A stretch of DNA of 64,000 nt, from assembly GCA_041392475.1 (NCBI GenBank), contig JAWKLZ010000002.1:1868501-1932500 (forward strand), in the 5' to 3' direction. The first letter of the stretch is position 1. Each line of letters begins with the position of its first letter. The notes under the pieces were generated by a model. It saw only the letters and a list, made by a program, of their open reading frames with translations, searched no databases and was not told the DNA's origin. Origin of the DNA: Chitinophagales bacterium (GTDB taxonomy: Bacteria > Bacteroidota > Bacteroidia > Chitinophagales > UBA2359). Below are positions 62,834 to 64,000 of this stretch, piece after piece. The position numbers and the translations under genes were made by a program.

Positions 62834-64000
62834 ATGATTTTCACCTCTTTCACTTATATCTATTTTCTCACTGGTTTTTTTATACTCTATTGGACAATAA
62901 GGAATAAAACGGCTCAAAATATCCTAACCTTAGTAGGCAGTTACCTATTCTATGGATGGATACATCCTTGGTTTTGTATTTTGATTGCAAGTTCTACGCT
63001 AGTAGATTATTTCTGTGGCCTACAAATGCAAAAACATCCTAAAAAAAAGAAACTGTATCTGTACGCCAGTTTATGGTTTAATTTGGGATTGTTGGGCTTT
63101 TTCAAGTATTTCAATTTTTTTGCCGAAAATATTCATATTATTCTCACCCAATTGGGTTTACAACTTGACCCGTTTTTGCTTCAAATATTCCTGCCCATAG
63201 GTATTTCTTTCTATACCTTTCAAACGTTAAGCTATACCATTGACATCTATCGAGGACAACTCAAGCCTCGCAAAAACCTTTTGGATTTCGCTGTTTTCGT
63301 ATCCTTTTTTCCGCAACTTGTCGCAGGCCCTATTGAACGAGCCAAGCGTTTTTTGCCGAAAATAGAGAATGAGCGGGTATTCAATTGGACATTTTTTACA
63401 TCTGCATTTCCTTTGCTAATTAGAGGTTATGTAAAAAAAATGGTCATTGCCGATAATATAGCCGTCTATGTAGATAAAGTGTTTATGCTCGAAGAACCTA
63501 CTTTTATGTTGATGATGGCAGGAGGATTGGCTTTTAGCATCCAAATTTATGCTGATTTTGCTGCCTACACAGACATCGCAAGAGGGTCTGCTAGACTGCT
63601 TGGTTTTGAATTGGTCAAAAACTTCAATGCGCCATCCCTCGCCATATCTCCCACTGATTTTTGGAAGCGTTGGCATATTTCTCTCACCTCTTGGATCAAC
63701 GATTATGTTTTCTTCACCTTCGTTCGGTGGCTGCCTATACGCAGAAGAATCAAGTTTGGAGTGATTTCCATTCTTACTATGGGAATATGCGGTCTATGGC
63801 ATGGTGCCGCATGGAATTTTATATGGTGGGGAATTTTTCATGGTTTGTTGATTGTTTTGTATGCTTACTTGGGAATGGGAGGAAGGTGGAAACCGATAGG
63901 AGTGCTTCAAACTTTTACGGCATGGAGCGTAATGTTTTCGCTCAATGTTTTTAGTGCTTTGTTGTTCCGAACACCCAATATGACATGGTTAGCCAGTGCT
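62834..64000 (+). CDS. MBOAT-family O-acyltransferase (AlgI-like), partial at the right edge
   Basis: 389 residues are present and the gene runs off the window. The family motifs are FPQLVAGPIERAKRFLP, DFAAYTDIARGSARLLGF, SPTDFWKRWHISLTSWINDYVF and the catalytic histidine block CGLWHGAAWNFIWWG. Many membrane helices precede them. AlgI-type members move acetyl groups across the inner membrane onto an exported polysaccharide, usually with a periplasmic AlgJ/AlgX-like transferase in the next gene, which would lie outside. The acceptor is unknown. Confidence 0.93.
   Translation, partial: MIFTSFTYIYFLTGFFILYWTIRNKTAQNILTLVGSYLFYGWIHPWFCILIASSTLVDYFCGLQMQKHPKKKKLYLYASLWFNLGLLGFFKYFNFFAENIHIILTQLGLQLDPFLLQIFLPIGISFYTFQTLSYTIDIYRGQLKPRKNLLDFAVFVSFFPQLVAGPIERAKRFLPKIENERVFNWTFFTSAFPLLIRGYVKKMVIADNIAVYVDKVFMLEEPTFMLMMAGGLAFSIQIYADFAAYTDIARGSARLLGFELVKNFNAPSLAISPTDFWKRWHISLTSWINDYVFFTFVRWLPIRRRIKFGVISILTMGICGLWHGAAWNFIWWGIFHGLLIVLYAYLGMGGRWKPIGVLQTFTAWSVMFSLNVFSALLFRTPNMTWLASA

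Noticed and set aside
1..64000. CRISPR arrays, tRNA or rRNA genes, prophage genes
   Set aside because: No regularly spaced repeats, tRNA cloverleaf landmarks, rRNA-like stretches or phage structural genes were seen on reading the intergenic regions.

Overview
The window reads as chromosomal DNA of a free-living Bacteroidota, probably in or near the Saprospiria/Chitinophagia (my inference; no rRNA gene is present to confirm it). Support comes from a SusC/SusD pair, several carboxypeptidase-regulatory-domain TonB receptors, a type 9 secretion sorting domain, a 7TMR-DISM hybrid two-component regulator, low GC, few Shine-Dalgarno sites, and many TAnnTTTG promoter elements of the Bacteroidota housekeeping sigma factor. 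Most of the window is ordinary core genome. The ends cut two genes: a TMTC/PMT-like membrane protein at the left and an MBOAT O-acyltransferase at the right. No rRNA, tRNA, CRISPR array or prophage was found.

Layout. 0-8 kb: thiol-redox genes (a thioredoxin-like protein and DsbD), a YbjN-like protein, a YhcG-type PDDEXK nuclease, and an FG-GAP secreted protein whose signal-peptide coding region carries four tiny palindromes. 8-12.9 kb: purQ, an AI-2E family transporter, rpoN, an unknown protein and a small Rieske protein. 13-20 kb: the 928-residue hybrid regulator, a fatty acid desaturase, a secreted protein, an FHA protein and a PhzF-family enzyme. 20.4-25 kb: the susC/susD pair. 25-30 kb: a PqqB-like lipoprotein, hisA and hisF, then an AAA ATPase/HNH nuclease pair resembling the Septu (PtuA/PtuB) defence system with its own promoter, and a DoxX protein. 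30.1-33.2 kb: a ZnuD-like TonB receptor and an acidic lipoprotein, preceded by two identical 7-1-7 palindromes lying on the -33 and -7 promoter elements. 33-37 kb: an SMP-30-like lipoprotein, a decayed IS4-superfamily element, endonuclease V and a 5'-nucleotidase. 37-45 kb: a zinc-ribbon membrane protein, a 1208-residue TraB/GumN protein, a small membrane protein, a TonB receptor and a membrane protein with a probably leaderless mRNA. 45-49 kb: a glycosyltransferase, an SDR and a divergent QueA-like enzyme, then metF under a SAM-I riboswitch. 49.7-54.8 kb: a Crp/Fnr regulator, a second SDR, three small unknown or repeat proteins, PhnA and a YpfJ-type metalloprotease. 55-59.1 kb: a compact minus-strand operon pyk-yraN-ybaB-hemF-GT9. 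59.3-62.2 kb: acpP, fabF and rnc. 62.8 kb to the end: the MBOAT gene.

How parts work together. hisA and hisF serve histidine synthesis but hisH is not beside them. acpP, fabF and rnc keep the common bacterial order, yet a strong hairpin terminator separates acpP from fabF. metF is predicted to be controlled by S-adenosylmethionine. The TonB receptor at 30.15 kb looks metal-repressed, most likely by a Zur-type Fur-family repressor. The best candidates for less-described biology are the PtuAB-like pair, the dual operator with its receptor/lipoprotein pair, and the palindrome cluster inside a signal-peptide coding region.
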